Shown in pieces: positions 29,009-39,437 of a DNA stretch of 64,000 bases. Position 1 is the stretch's first letter. Every line of letters starts with the position of its first letter. Made by a program: the position numbers and the translations under genes. The DNA is from Bacteroidota bacterium. Lineage in GTDB: Bacteria; Bacteroidota; Bacteroidia; AKYH767-A; OLB10. The stretch lies in assembly GCA_016721435.1 (NCBI GenBank), contig JADKIC010000008.1, positions 1 through 64,000 of the forward strand, read 5' to 3'. The notes beneath the pieces were generated by a model. That model had not been told where the DNA came from. It worked only from the letters and a program-made list of their open reading frames with translations, and did not search any database.

Positions 29009-29556
29009 GTTACCGGCTGCCTTTAATGTCCATAAGCTCAAGTTTATTAACAATGTCGTCAATTTGTTCTTTATTGAAACCGTCATATTCGGTCACTATT
29101 TCAAAAACCTTGGTACTGTCATTAAATAATTTAAGGCTGTATTTCGTCGGGGGATACTTACTATGTTTTATTTTATATATGAAACTCAATTTGTCGAAAG
29201 GAATTATTAGTTCATTGTCTGTCTTAAAGATTGTTAGATATTTTAATTGCAAAAGTTTGTCCTTGTAATTTAGTATCACCGTCTGAGTTTTTTTTGTAAA
29301 TATATTTATTGAAAGTATAAGGATGAAAAAAAGTGTCAGAAACGATGTTGCAATGATTGAATTATATTGTTTTTGTCCGTGTAATATAAAATGAATTGCA
29401 ACCGCCAATGTCGGTATGATAAGTCCGATTGCGGTACTTTTTAAGATGTATAGACGATTCTGTGGTCTTGCTGGTATGATTTGAATAATATTGTCCAATG
29501 GGTTTTCTGTCTGTAAGGTTGCCGGTAACGTTTTGTGCGTGGGGCGGGCCGGTAAC
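29009..29556. repeat. GCCGGTAAC repeats flanking the membrane-protein gene
   Basis: GCCGGTAAC occurs at 29521-29529 and 29548-29556 (direct) and inverted at 29009-29017, bracketing the gene on both sides. Both direct copies are followed by TTGTGC. They resemble recombination-site ends of gene cassettes, but no integrase is in the window. Confidence 0.4.
29010..29498 (-). CDS. Small membrane protein of unknown function
   Basis: About 163 residues if started at TTG 29498; an open frame runs on to 29606 but that part encodes a Pro-rich artefact of the poly-G tract. Two membrane helices (AIGLIIPTLAVAIHFIL, SFLTLFFILILSINIF) are followed by a soluble PH-like region (TVILNYKDKLLQLKYL ... IIPFDKLSFIYKIKHSKYPP). 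The stop codon lies within GTTACCGGC, the complement of two copies found on the other side of the gene. Function unknown. Confidence 0.5.
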   Translation of the reverse strand: MDNIIQIIPARPQNRLYILKSTAIGLIIPTLAVAIHFILHGQKQYNSIIATSFLTLFFILILSINIFTKKTQTVILNYKDKLLQLKYLTIFKTDNELIIPFDKLSFIYKIKHSKYPPTKYSLKLFNDSTKVFEIVTEYDGFNKEQIDDIVNKLELMDIKGSR

Positions 29557-29572
29557 TTGTGCCTTGGCGCGC

Positions 29573-30240
29573 GGGGGGGGGGGCCCCCGGGGGGGGGGGG
29601 GTTCACGTCCGTGCTTCCTCTTTTTCCATGTGTTTACCAAGCCCAATAATATTTTTTTTGTTCGTAGTCTGTCTAATGAATCGAAGGGCATGCTTGTTTC
29701 TGTTAAATACGCTAACGGGCCCGGGCTTGCCGCCGTGACCGCCTTCCGGGATTATAAAGATACCGTAGGGCGCGCAACAAACCAAATTACTTCCGATAAC
29801 AGTTATCGCGCGCCCAATAATCCCCGGAGTGAGATCTGGGATGTACCGATGTCTTATAGGGCGGGCATGGCGGCAAGGACGCGTTAGAATTAGTAACGGC
29901 CCGGGATTTCGAGGCTACGACAGCAAACATAGGTGTCTGTGCAAAAAATTGCATGCAGGAAAATTTATGTTCCGGAGTGAAATTATTTTGTTTCCTGCGA
30001 AGATGTCAGTTGGATTCGAGGTTTTAATGTTAAGATAAAATTGTCAGTACCGGGATTTGTCTGATGAAGAAAAGTTGTCTCTTACGTTTAAAGCCGTTAT
30101 TGATACTAACCTATTATTAGCGCTCCAAACTTGCGCAAATCACCTATAAAAACAGAGAAATAACGCAACAAGAGAAATTGAACCGTTAAAAGAAGAAAAG
30201 TTAATTGTCAAAGGCAAAGATTTCACTAATGTTTCCTCAA
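29573..30240. other. Scrambled segment with poly-G tracts; no intact gene
   Basis: Two runs of 11 and 13 G (29573-29583, 29589-29601), then about 300 bases that are much more GC-rich than the surroundings and contain two similar short stretches AACGGgCCCGGG (about 29712 and 29895). Beyond 29960 the DNA is AT-rich again, with coding-like fragments (for example a reading of ...TREIEPLKEEKLIVKG near 30150-30210) but no intact frame. Probably a misassembly or degraded accessory DNA. Confidence 0.55.
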
Positions 30241-30247
30241 ACAAAAA

Positions 30248-30278
30248 AACACCTTAAAGAATTTCTCTCTAAGGTGTT
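30248..30278 (-). terminator. Terminator of the tRNA-Ala gene
   Basis: Perfect 9-bp stem AACACCTTA/TAAGGTGTT with a 13-base loop, followed on the minus strand by a T-run (A-run at 30243-30249), 12 bases after the tRNA end. Confidence 0.8.
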
Positions 30279-30289
30279 GATTCTAAGTG

Positions 30290-30363
30290 TGGAGAATATC
30301 GGAGTCGAACCGATGACCTCTTGCATGCCATGCAAACGCTCTAGCCAGCTGAGCTAATTCCCC
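30290..30363 (-). tRNA. tRNA-Ala (anticodon GGC)
   Basis: A full cloverleaf on the minus strand: acceptor GGGGAAT/ATTCTCC (one G-U pair), D-stem GCTC/GAGC, anticodon stem TTTGC/GCAAG with loop ATGGCAT (anticodon GGC), and T-arm ATCGGTTCGACTCCGAT. No CCA is encoded (the base after ATTCTCC is the discriminator A). The accessory region lies at its 3' side. Confidence 0.92.
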
Positions 30364-30487
30364 TTTTTTGCAGGCTGCAAATATAGAAAGTTTTTTAAAT
30401 GGAATTTTTATTAATTATAAATAATTGATAGTGAATATTATGCAGAGTTTTAATTGTCTTCCTTACAATTTTTATAATTTTCCAGCC

Positions 30488-30904
30488 ATGGATTCCATTT
30501 CTCATAAAGTAAATCTCACCTCAGTTGCAGCGACAGACGCCATTTCAACCCTTAGAAAATGGTTCAGCAAGGAGCAGTTCACCGAAGTGGCATTTGAAAA
30601 GGATTCAGTAACGATCAGCACCTTTTCCATGGCTCATCTGATCACGTTTAAACTGAAGCGGAGGGAGCACTACCAAACATTTTATAAGGAAACCGGCTCT
30701 GGTGCATTGCTGGTGTTTGAAGTGAAGGTCGCGGGTCAGCAGTTGCAGTATGATGCTTATTGTCCGCTGCTGGTATTTGGCTTCTGGAATGTTAAACTTG
30801 CTTTTAAAGAGAAGTCTTCCTGGTTTACCTCATGGCGAAAGGAAGGTTTTAAAGTGCACGAGCGTTTTCAGAAATTCATTGCTCCGATGAAAGCCATGTT
30901 GTAA
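30488..30904 (+). CDS. Conserved hypothetical protein
   Basis: About 139 residues from ATG 30488 (the frame is open to 30425, but the upstream part is AT-rich and uncharacteristic). No signal peptide. Alternating strands and helices, Trp-rich C-terminal part (FGFWNVKLAF, SSWFTSWRKEGFKVHERFQK). It was not recognised. Confidence 0.55.
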   Translation: MDSISHKVNLTSVAATDAISTLRKWFSKEQFTEVAFEKDSVTISTFSMAHLITFKLKRREHYQTFYKETGSGALLVFEVKVAGQQLQYDAYCPLLVFGFWNVKLAFKEKSSWFTSWRKEGFKVHERFQKFIAPMKAML

Positions 30905-31119
30905 TGGTCAATGCCCTTTTGCTAAATAGGGGTCTTGCCCCTGGTAAATCCTTTTCAGAATTGGTTTTCTCTGTAAATTGTGCTAAATTGCATTGTTAGT
31001 GCAGAGGTGTTATAATTTAACTAAAATTTATTGTAGAAAATTAAACGGAATGATGTAACTTTATTGAAGAAAGAGCATCTGAATACTATTATACCCCCTC
31101 GATAGTGATTGCACCACCA

Positions 31120-33430
31120 ATGAAAAACAGGAAGAATGGTTTCCTTCAGCTGCCATTTATGAAATGTGATTTTCGTCCTCTCCGGTTTCTGATCGTTTTG
31201 TCTGTTTTCCTTCAGGGGATATGCTTTGTCAGTCCGGTCTCCGCGCAGGACTTTTTATGCACTTGACACCATTCAGAAAATTGAAATTTCTTTTGCTCAG
31301 TCCAATTGGGATTATATTCTGGATACAGCTAAGCAAGGAAGTGATAGCTATACGCTTTCGCAATGGGTAAAGATTAATGGGGTTGTATTTGATAGTGCGG
31401 GAGTGAAGTTCAAAGGAAACAGCTCCTATAATCCTGCCAATTCCAAAAATCCTTTTCATATTGAATTGGATCATTTTAAAGAGCAGGATTACCTCGGGTT
31501 TAAAGATATTAAACTCAGTAACGGTTACAATGAACCTTCTTTTTTGCGCGAGATTTTATTGTACACCATGTTCAATCAGTATGCTCCGGCTTCCCGTGCA
31601 AATTTCGCGCAGGTATATGTAAACGGACAATATATTGGTTTATATACCAATGTTGAATCCGTGACAAAGACATTTTTGGAAGATCGTTTTTCAACAAAGA
31701 ACAACACCTTCGTCTTTGCAGATAATGGTGGTTGCGATCTGCGGTATAAAGGAAATGATTCCACCTTGTATTATCAGCCGTATACATTGAAATCGGATTA
31801 CGGTTGGACGGACCTGATGCATCTTTGTGATTCGTTGAACAATTCTATTAATGGTATTGAGCAAATACTGGATGTTGATCGTACACTTTGGTACCTGGCT
31901 TTTACAAATGCCCTGGTTATTTTAGATAGTTATCTGGGCAATGCAAAACACAACTACTATCTCTACAACTATCAAAGCGAGCGCTTCACCCCGATTATTT
32001 GGGATTTGAATGGGGGCCTTGGGGTTTTTGCCAGAGCGAATACCGGACCATCCTTGACCATTCCACAATTGCAAAATTTAAGTCCCTTACTGCACGCTAC
32101 AGATTCGATGTGGCCCCTGGTAAAGAATCTTCTTTCTGTTCCTATGTATCAGCGTATGTACATCGCACATATGAAGACCATCATGAGTGAGAATATTTCG
32201 AATGGCAACTATATCACTTTCGCGCAGCACATTCAATCTATAGCAGATACCGCTGTGTTTTCTGATCCGAATAAATTCGGTACTTATGCTCAGTTTATTA
32301 ATAACCTGAATCAGGATGTTGTGCTTGGTCCTAAAACTGTTCCCGGAATTACTGCATTGATGAATGCGCGTAATACTTACCTCAATTCCACACCCGAGTT
32401 CATGCAGGTTCCTCCATCCATTACCAATGTGCAAGCCTCTGATACTTTTCCGCCTTTGCAGTCAAGTGTCTACATCACTGCCGCAATTACCAATGCAAAT
32501 GATGTGTATTTAGGATTTCGTTATTCTGCATTAGAAAGGTTCGTCAGGGTTTCGATGTTTGATGATGGCTTACACGGTGACGGATCAGCCGGGGATGGGA
32601 TATATGGAGCAGCCCTCGCAGTAAGTTCAGCAGAGGTACAATACTATCTTTATGCAGAGAATGGCAATGCAGGAATTTTCTCACCTCAGCGCGCCGAGCA
32701 TGAATATTACAAGCTATTAGCTGATTATACAAGTGTCCTTCCCGGCGATTTGGTGATCAATGAACTGATGGCTTTGAATAGCTCCATTGTTCAAAATTAT
32801 GCTGGAGATTATGCAGATTGGATCGAGCTTTACAATACTTCGGGTGATACTGTTTCACTGGACGATCTCTATCTTTCAGATGATTCCCTGAATTTACTCA
32901 AATGGAAATTTCCTGATGGATGGCGTATCGCACCGGATGGCTATCAAATCGTATGGGCGGACGAAGGGGCTGCCTTTAATGAATTGCATTCCTCATTTAA
33001 ACTTTCCGGCGGGGGAGAGGCGGTATACCTTTCCTACCCCAATAGGGAAATGATAGATAGTATAGTGTTTGGTCAGCAGATTGCTAATATATCATTCGCG
33101 CGTTCCCCAAATGGTACCGGTGTTTTTACTTTTTTGTCGCCCACCTTTAATGCAAATAATAATTTTGCGGGAATAGATGTGTTGACAGAGAATGAAGTTG
33201 TGAAGTTATATCCCAATCCTTCAAACGATTTCTTAATAGCCGGGATGCCTATGTCTCATTTTTCTACATGTTTGGTGCGAAATGCGGTGGGAGAAGCATT
33301 GTATTGCGGGATGTCTGTGAATAGTGACGGATTGTTGATCGACATATCACCTCTCGATAATGGTATGTATTTTTTAGTTGTCCAGTTCGAAGAAGAGAGA
33401 ATCACAAAGAAATTTGTGGTCTCGCGATAG
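31120..33430 (+). CDS. CotH-kinase / lamin-tail T9SS cell-surface protein
   Basis: About 770 residues. The signal peptide (MKNRKNGFLQLPF... to VSAQ) starts at 31120; one extra T near 31255 separates it from the rest, and removing it gives AQDFYALDTIQKIEI. Then a CotH-type kinase domain (VKFKGNSSYNPANSKNPFHI, KLSNGYNEPSFLREILLYTM, IIWDLNGGLG), a lamin-tail domain (LVINELMALNSS, DWIELYNTSGDTVSLDDLYL) and a T9SS type A sorting domain (LYPNPSNDFLIAG ... ERITKKFVVSR). CotH proteins phosphorylate partner proteins; here it is exported to the cell surface. Confidence 0.85.
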
Positions 33431-33551
33431 CCTTTTTGTGAGTAGATTTTCATTTAGTTGTCCTTTTCCTGAAGTGAATGTTTTGATTTGTGGTTCCTTT
33501 TATGATCAATGTCATCTGTATGAATAGCCCTTTATAACAAGCATTTATTTC

Positions 33552-33559
33552 TATCTTTG
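33552..33559 (+). promoter_or_regulatory. -7 element for the SulP gene
   Basis: TATCTTTG matches TAnnTTTG, 15 bases before ATG 33574. Confidence 0.45.
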
Positions 33560-33573
33560 ATGAGTAGAATTTC

Positions 33574-35124
33574 ATGAAGCGAAGGATTAAGTATTATCGT
33601 TTAATATGGTTAAAGCATGATTTGCCTGCAGGACTTTCCGTTTTCCTGGTTGCATTACCCCTTTGTCTCGGAATTGCACTTGCTTCGGGTGCTCCTCTCT
33701 ATGCCGGTTTATTGTCGGGAATAATTGGTGGTCTGCTTGTTTCCCTCATTAGCGGCTCTGCCTTGGGCGTATCGGGCCCGGCTGCCGGATTAACCACCCT
33801 TGTTGCGTCTGCGATTATTTCATTGGGCGATTATTCTATTTTCTTGCTTTCCATTATGATTGCAGGTTTATTTCAATTGTTAATCGGATTGTTCAGATGG
33901 GGTGCCATTGCTGATTATTTTCCTTCTTCCGTGATTAAAGGTATGTTGGCAGCGATTGGTATTATATTAATCTCAAAGCAGATTCCCTTGGCTTTAGGCT
34001 ATGATCAGCCGGACTTCTGGACCAGTGGTTTTCCTCAATTGCTCAGTGCAGAACATTTTCTTGGTAATCTGGAAAAATTCAATCAGCATATCACCCACGG
34101 TGCAGTATTGATTACTTTGATTTCACTGTTTGTAGTTTATATTTTGAAAAGGCCCTTTGCAAAGTTGCTTTCTGTTTTACCTGTTCCTTTGTATATTGTT
34201 GTTGCCGGTGCATTGGTAAACTATTTGATATCCGGTTCCGGGAATGTCTTTTCGCTCAAAGAAACGCAGTTGGTAAATATTCCTCCAAACATCTTTCCGG
34301 ATATTATTTTCCCGGACTTTACTAAGTTGTTTTCTACGCCTGATGTCTGGAAATACGGACTTGTGATTGGCTTACTTGCAACTCTTGAAACATTGTTATG
34401 CGTAGAAGCTGTTGATAAATTAGATCAGCGGAATCGGATCACACCGGTCAATCGGGAGTTGATTGCGCAGGGGATTGGAAATATGACTTGTGGATTGCTG
34501 GGTGCCCTGCCCATTACCGCTGTAGTCGTACGCGGCGCGGCAAATGCAGATGCAGGTGGCAGGACAAAATTATCAGCCTTTACCCATGGTCTGTTTTTAT
34601 TACTTGCAGTGCTTGCATTTCCCTTCCTGCTAAATAAGATACCTTATGCTTCATTGGCAGTCATTCTGATTGTCACAGGTTATAATCTCGCTAAACCGAA
34701 ATTATTTCTCAATGTCTGGAGTTTAGGTCCAAAGCAATTTATCCCATTTTTGATAACCATAATTGTAATTCTGGCCACAGATTTACTGATTGGCGTGAGT
34801 ATCGGCTTGTTGATTTCTGTTTACTTCATTATTCAGAATAACTTCAAAGCAGAATACAAGATTTCCAAAACGATGCAGCATGAAACGCCGGTATACAACA
34901 TTCGTTTGAATAGTAATGTTACTTTTCTCAATAAGGTTAAACTTAGAAAAGCACTGGATCAGATCCCGGAGTACAGCGTACTAACCATTGATGGCAGCGA
35001 TTCGAATTTTATTGATTATGATATTTTGGAGATCATAAGTGCCTTTAGTAGCAAGGCCCATGACAGACATATCGAATTACATCTCATCGGAATTGAAAAG
35101 GTGAGCGTTACTGCCATCCACTAA
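33574..35124 (+). CDS. SulP-family inorganic anion transporter
   Basis: 516 residues: ten or more membrane helices (about 20-415), with the SulP signatures LPLCLGIALASGAPLYAGL, SALGVSGPAAGLTTLVA and ALPITAVVVRGAANADAGGR, then a C-terminal STAS domain (about 440-516, YSVLTIDGSDSNFIDYDILE). SulP proteins carry sulfate, bicarbonate or other anions. The C-terminus is slightly short and could be affected by an indel near the stop. Confidence 0.9.
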   Translation: MKRRIKYYRLIWLKHDLPAGLSVFLVALPLCLGIALASGAPLYAGLLSGIIGGLLVSLISGSALGVSGPAAGLTTLVASAIISLGDYSIFLLSIMIAGLFQLLIGLFRWGAIADYFPSSVIKGMLAAIGIILISKQIPLALGYDQPDFWTSGFPQLLSAEHFLGNLEKFNQHITHGAVLITLISLFVVYILKRPFAKLLSVLPVPLYIVVAGALVNYLISGSGNVFSLKETQLVNIPPNIFPDIIFPDFTKLFSTPDVWKYGLVIGLLATLETLLCVEAVDKLDQRNRITPVNRELIAQGIGNMTCGLLGALPITAVVVRGAANADAGGRTKLSAFTHGLFLLLAVLAFPFLLNKIPYASLAVILIVTGYNLAKPKLFLNVWSLGPKQFIPFLITIIVILATDLLIGVSIGLLISVYFIIQNNFKAEYKISKTMQHETPVYNIRLNSNVTFLNKVKLRKALDQIPEYSVLTIDGSDSNFIDYDILEIISAFSSKAHDRHIELHLIGIEKVSVTAIH

Positions 35125-35218
35125 TTCATTTATATTTTGCTAGTTTAAAGTAGTGCTTTATGCGCTCTTAGTGCCTTCCTTAGTGCTCTGAGTGTCTAAG
35201 TGGTTATTTTGAAAATTA

Positions 35219-35800
35219 TTATTTCGAAGAAGTATCAATATGTTTCCAGAAGAATCCAGTAATAAAACCCAGAACTAATCCTCCTCCAAGAATCAACAAA
35301 AGGTTTATCAAAGCTAATAAGAGATTGTTAGATAAAATCGGTTTTAATGCCATTGTATAATCAATAATGAAAACAGTAAGTACTCCCATCGTCCACCCGA
35401 TAAAAGAGTAGGGTATCCATAGAATGGCTTGCCTGGTTTGAATTTTCAACAGAAGATGTTGCATTACTCCTGTTGTAAGTGCGCCCATGGAAATACCGGT
35501 TGCAATTTTATGTGCTATCATACCTTCCGGAAGCAGATCAACAATGATAAAGGGAAGTCCCATTCCCAAAATGGAATATAGAAACCATCTCACATCCATT
35601 TTAAGCGACTTTTTTAAGAACAACCATTGGGTAAAACCTACTCCAGTCCCCATACCAACGCCTAGATAGAATTGCATATGCTCAATGCCGGCTGAATCTA
35701 AGAGAGAAGATAAGACAAGTATTAATACAACACCAAGTAGCCAACCAAGAAAAGTGGCTTTTATCCATCCCTGAATAGTGAGAACTGAATTGGATAGCAT
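35219..35800 (-). CDS. Glycine-rich multi-helix membrane protein
   Basis: 193 residues, about six membrane helices with GxxxG packing motifs (GVGMGTGVGFTQW, GGGLVLGFITGFF). No known family recognised. Confidence 0.6.
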   Translation of the reverse strand: MLSNSVLTIQGWIKATFLGWLLGVVLILVLSSLLDSAGIEHMQFYLGVGMGTGVGFTQWLFLKKSLKMDVRWFLYSILGMGLPFIIVDLLPEGMIAHKIATGISMGALTTGVMQHLLLKIQTRQAILWIPYSFIGWTMGVLTVFIIDYTMALKPILSNNLLLALINLLLILGGGLVLGFITGFFWKHIDTSSK

Positions 35801-35991
35801 AATCGATTTGATTTTAACAGCTAAATTATATTAAATTCTTCTAAAATGAAAGATCAGATAAATTTGATTTGGCAATATGATCTGGAAAATGGAAGAATAG
35901 TATATATTGTTTTAAACACTTTTTCAATGTGTTCACACTTTATAACCGGAATTGGATAAGCCGGTATCAATTTTCAATGGTGTAAACTTGA

Positions 35992-36717
35992 TTAATTATC
36001 TTTTATATCCATATTTGTTGAGGTGTGTTGGTGCGCATTATACAAATCAATGTAATACCCTATAAGGAAAAAGTCCCTTCCTGTTTCATCGTTTATTTTG
36101 TAGTCAAATTGCTGAAGATATCCAATTTGAAGAGTTGTGTTTGCGGAAGGTTTATAGTTAAAGCTGAATAATAGCCTGTTTCTTTCAAAGTAAGGTTCAT
36201 TGTTGGTGAAGAAGATTTCATTGCTGGCACTAATTTGAAAGGGTCTGTAATCATTTCTTTCATTACCAAAAGGCAGAGATATGCCAAACCGGTATCTGAA
36301 TCGATTACGGTACCCGTTAGTTGTGAATCGTGATTCATATCTATACCGCTGCTCAATTTTTAATTTTCCTATGGATTGAAAGAGGACTGCCTGCGGCCAA
36401 AGTCTGAATTCGTCGTTGTTTTTAGGCAATTCAAAATTCCCACCTTCTTTATAGGTCTGGTAACTACCGGCGCCAATGGTCAGGGCGAGGCTCTTGTTTA
36501 TTTTATAATTTACTCCGCCTTTGTATTCATAGTAGTGAAAGTTGTTGTAAAATTTCAAGGAACGTATTTGGGCTTCTCCAAAAACACTCCATGTTTCATT
36601 TACATTGTATTTTAAATTCAGAATATTCCAACTCCCTAGATCATTACGTTGAGCCTTACACGGGCCGGCAAAAATGAAAAGGAGACCTGTTAATGTTATT
36701 GTCTTTCTCATTTTCAT
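35992..36717 (-). CDS. DUF2490 outer-membrane protein
   Basis: 241 residues with a signal peptide (to about CKAQ) and a beta-barrel-like body of alternating aromatic strands (IEQRYRYESRFTTNGYRNRF, NEPYFERNRLLFSFNY): the DUF2490 family. It is the last gene of the type I secretion operon, four bases after tolC, and may assist outer-membrane export. Confidence 0.75.
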   Translation of the reverse strand: MKMRKTITLTGLLFIFAGPCKAQRNDLGSWNILNLKYNVNETWSVFGEAQIRSLKFYNNFHYYEYKGGVNYKINKSLALTIGAGSYQTYKEGGNFELPKNNDEFRLWPQAVLFQSIGKLKIEQRYRYESRFTTNGYRNRFRYRFGISLPFGNERNDYRPFQISASNEIFFTNNEPYFERNRLLFSFNYKPSANTTLQIGYLQQFDYKINDETGRDFFLIGYYIDLYNAHQHTSTNMDIKDN

Positions 36718-36721
36718 AAAT

Positions 36722-38121
36722 TTACTTTAGCATACCCGCACTCCATTGAAGTAAATAGATGGTCTTATAGTAGTATGTTTTGAGCTCGATCATTTTGCGT
36801 TGAGATTCAAGTACCTTAGTTTCCCTCGTGTTGATTAAGAATAATGAACTTTCTCCATTTTGAAATAAGGTCTCTTCAGCTTTAAGTAGTCTATCATAGT
36901 TGGAAAGCATGCTACGTTGAAGTTTGACCTGTTCTTTTATAGTTGTTAATTCGTTGAAATAATTTTTAACTTTTAAATCAATACTTAAAGATTTCTGACT
37001 TTGAGCAATTTGTGTTGCTTCAATATTCAGTTTGGCCTTTTTATATTCTCCTCTTCCTAGTGAGAATAGGGCGGGTATTTCAAGTTTAAAACCATATTGA
37101 TAGTTGTTTTGAAACCATAAACCTTCAGAATTGTAGGCATAGTAATCTTTGCTCAGGCGGTTGTATTTAAAATCAAGTCGGGGAAGAAGTTCCTGGAATT
37201 TCAATTTTTTATCTGTGTCCAGGATGGCCAGTTTTTGATCATACAATTGCAATTCCGGATGAAATTCGCGTGCTGTAGCCAATAGTTGATTTAAATTAGG
37301 ATTGAAATTTTGGATGTTGTTTTCGTTATCCCAGCCTTGTTGAGGAATAATTCTTTCCGGTAACTGATAGGGTATGTCATTGGCTTGCCATAGGTATACA
37401 CTTAACTCTAAACCCTGTTGGAGGAATCGTAGCCAACTTTCGTTTTTTTGAAATTCAAAAGTTTGATACTGTGTCATTGCTTCTATCGTATCAATGGCCG
37501 GACGTTCTCCATTTTGAAATGTTTTTTTACCATTTCAAATCGCTGCTTACTGATTTTATAATTATTCTCAACAATACTATACGATTGATAGGCGTTCACC
37601 CATTCCCAATATTTGGAAGCAGCTTCCATCAAAATATTGTTTACAATGGCTTGCTGTTCTACCACAGCCATATCTTTATATAGTTTAGCTTGTTTAAGAT
37701 ATGCTCTGCGTTTATCTATTATCAGATTCTTCAGTAAGGGAACACTTAATCCTATATAACTCGATTCACCTGTCGTTTCAGATGGGTCAATCCTGTTCCC
37801 GGTAAGGTTTTCGATACCGGCGAAAACTTCAATACCAAACCATGTTGGTATGGTAACACTTGGATTTGTATAGTCATAATAGGTTACATTTTCTAATTTT
37901 TTATTCGAAACGACAGCTCCGATTATGGGGTTAAAAGCTCCTCTTGCAATGGTAATTTCAGCATCGGATTTTTTGATTTGAAGGTTGGCCTGTTTTACTG
38001 TGGGATGATATTGCCTTACAATTTGTAAAACTTGCTCTACGTTAAGGGTGGTACTATCATCTTGAGCATAGAGAGCTGTGGGGCAAATTGAAAGGATAAG
38101 ATAAATTAAAATATTTCTCAT
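36722..38121 (-). CDS. TolC-family outer-membrane export channel (frameshifted)
   Basis: About 467 residues: a signal peptide (to LYAQ) and the long helical hairpins of TolC (NVEQVLQIVRQYHPTVKQAN, LQLYDQKLAILDTDKKLKF). The frame breaks at about 37522 where an A-run is one short; repair gives VKKTFQNGERPAIDTIEAMT. It completes the ABC-HlyD-TolC exporter and overlaps the HlyD gene by four bases. Confidence 0.88.
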
Positions 38122-39437
38122 TTTAATTCACTTTTTGTTTTGACATCTGTAACATAAAAATCCGGAGGAAAGCCATTAATGTTTCGCCACAACTCATACC
38201 AAACAGGGACATCTTTCAAAAGTAAAATCCCATGAGTACCGTTGCCGATTCTTAACTGATCGGGCCATTTTTTTTCTGAATTGTCTTCTGCAACCAAAAC
38301 CCTGTACAGCCCATTTTCTCCAATGTTGTTTTCTACGAAGATCACATTGCCGGAAAAAGTACCATAACTATTTCTCGGCCAACCACTGAATATAATGGCA
38401 GGGAATCCATCAAAAGTAAATCGCACCGATTGTCCGATGTTGACAAGCGGGAGATCCATAGGCTGTATAAACATTTCTACTGCATAGTCTACTCTTGTTG
38501 GCACGATCATCGCTATGGTTTCGCCATCTTTAAGTATTTCCCCGATACCGGACTTATTGGCTTGAACAATTTGACCATCCTGAGGAGCGGTTACGATATA
38601 CATACCATTTCGAATGGTATAATTACTCAACTGATTTTCCAACTTGGCAACGTCCCCTTGTGTTGCGGCAATTTGACTTAAATTCTGAAATTTTTCACCC
38701 TCAGCTTTGTTTATTTTTTCTGTATACTCTTGTTCTGCACTATTTTGTTCTAATCGAATATTTATTAGTTCTTGCTTTGTTTGAGCTATTTTATTTTCAG
38801 TAGTCATTTTTTTAGCAACGGCATTTTGAAACTGAATGTTTCTTTGTTGCAATTGTGTTTGGGAAACTAATCCTTCATCAAACATTTTTAACTGCCGTTC
38901 GTATTGGTTTTCGAGAAGTTGTTTTTCGTTTTCGTTAGCTATTAATTCCGCTTTTTCACCCTCGAGTTTATTATTTAGTTGAATTAATTTGTTTTTTAAC
39001 TGTTCTATTTTTAGTTTTTTAGCCTGGATTAAATTTCCAATTTGCATTTCGGTGGCCTTTACCTTACCTTCATAAAATCCAATACTGACTTTTTTGGCCT
39101 CAACCTGAGTTTGTGTCCGGCTCAATAAATTGGGATCAAGATATTCTTCTTTGATTTCAGTTAAAATTAATATGGTATCCCCTTTTTTAATGATATCCCC
39201 TTCTTTAATGAACCATTTGTCAATTTTACCCGGTATGGGAGAGTTGATCTTTTGAGGACGATTTTCTTGTTTTAAAGTAGTTATGCTTCCATTGGATTTT
39301 ATGTTTTGTGTCCATGGTAGAAACAAAATAAGCGCAAGTGCGGTCATACTAAACCAGAAGTAGTATTTTATTCTACTTTGGTGATGAATTTCAAAAATTT
39401 CATCGAATGACTTCAAAGGTATTTTGTACTTATTCAT
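38118..39437 (-). CDS. HlyD-family membrane fusion protein
   Basis: 439 residues: one N-terminal membrane helix (about 26-43), a split lipoyl domain (INSPIPGKIDKWFIKEGDII at about 64-83 and VTAPQDGQIVQANKSGIGEI near 285), a long coiled coil between them (about 100-245) and a C-terminal beta-barrel. It bridges the ABC protein to TolC. It overlaps both neighbours by four bases, so the exporter is one transcript. Confidence 0.9.
   Translation of the reverse strand: MNKYKIPLKSFDEIFEIHHQSRIKYYFWFSMTALALILFLPWTQNIKSNGSITTLKQENRPQKINSPIPGKIDKWFIKEGDIIKKGDTILILTEIKEEYLDPNLLSRTQTQVEAKKVSIGFYEGKVKATEMQIGNLIQAKKLKIEQLKNKLIQLNNKLEGEKAELIANENEKQLLENQYERQLKMFDEGLVSQTQLQQRNIQFQNAVAKKMTTENKIAQTKQELINIRLEQNSAEQEYTEKINKAEGEKFQNLSQIAATQGDVAKLENQLSNYTIRNGMYIVTAPQDGQIVQANKSGIGEILKDGETIAMIVPTRVDYAVEMFIQPMDLPLVNIGQSVRFTFDGFPAIIFSGWPRNSYGTFSGNVIFVENNIGENGLYRVLVAEDNSEKKWPDQLRIGNGTHGILLLKDVPVWYELWRNINGFPPDFYVTDVKTKSELK

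Noticed and set aside
29498..29887. 129-codon frame on the plus strand across the poly-G tract
   Set aside because: It starts in the opposite-strand gene, encodes a Gly-rich artefact of the G runs, and has no conserved sequence.
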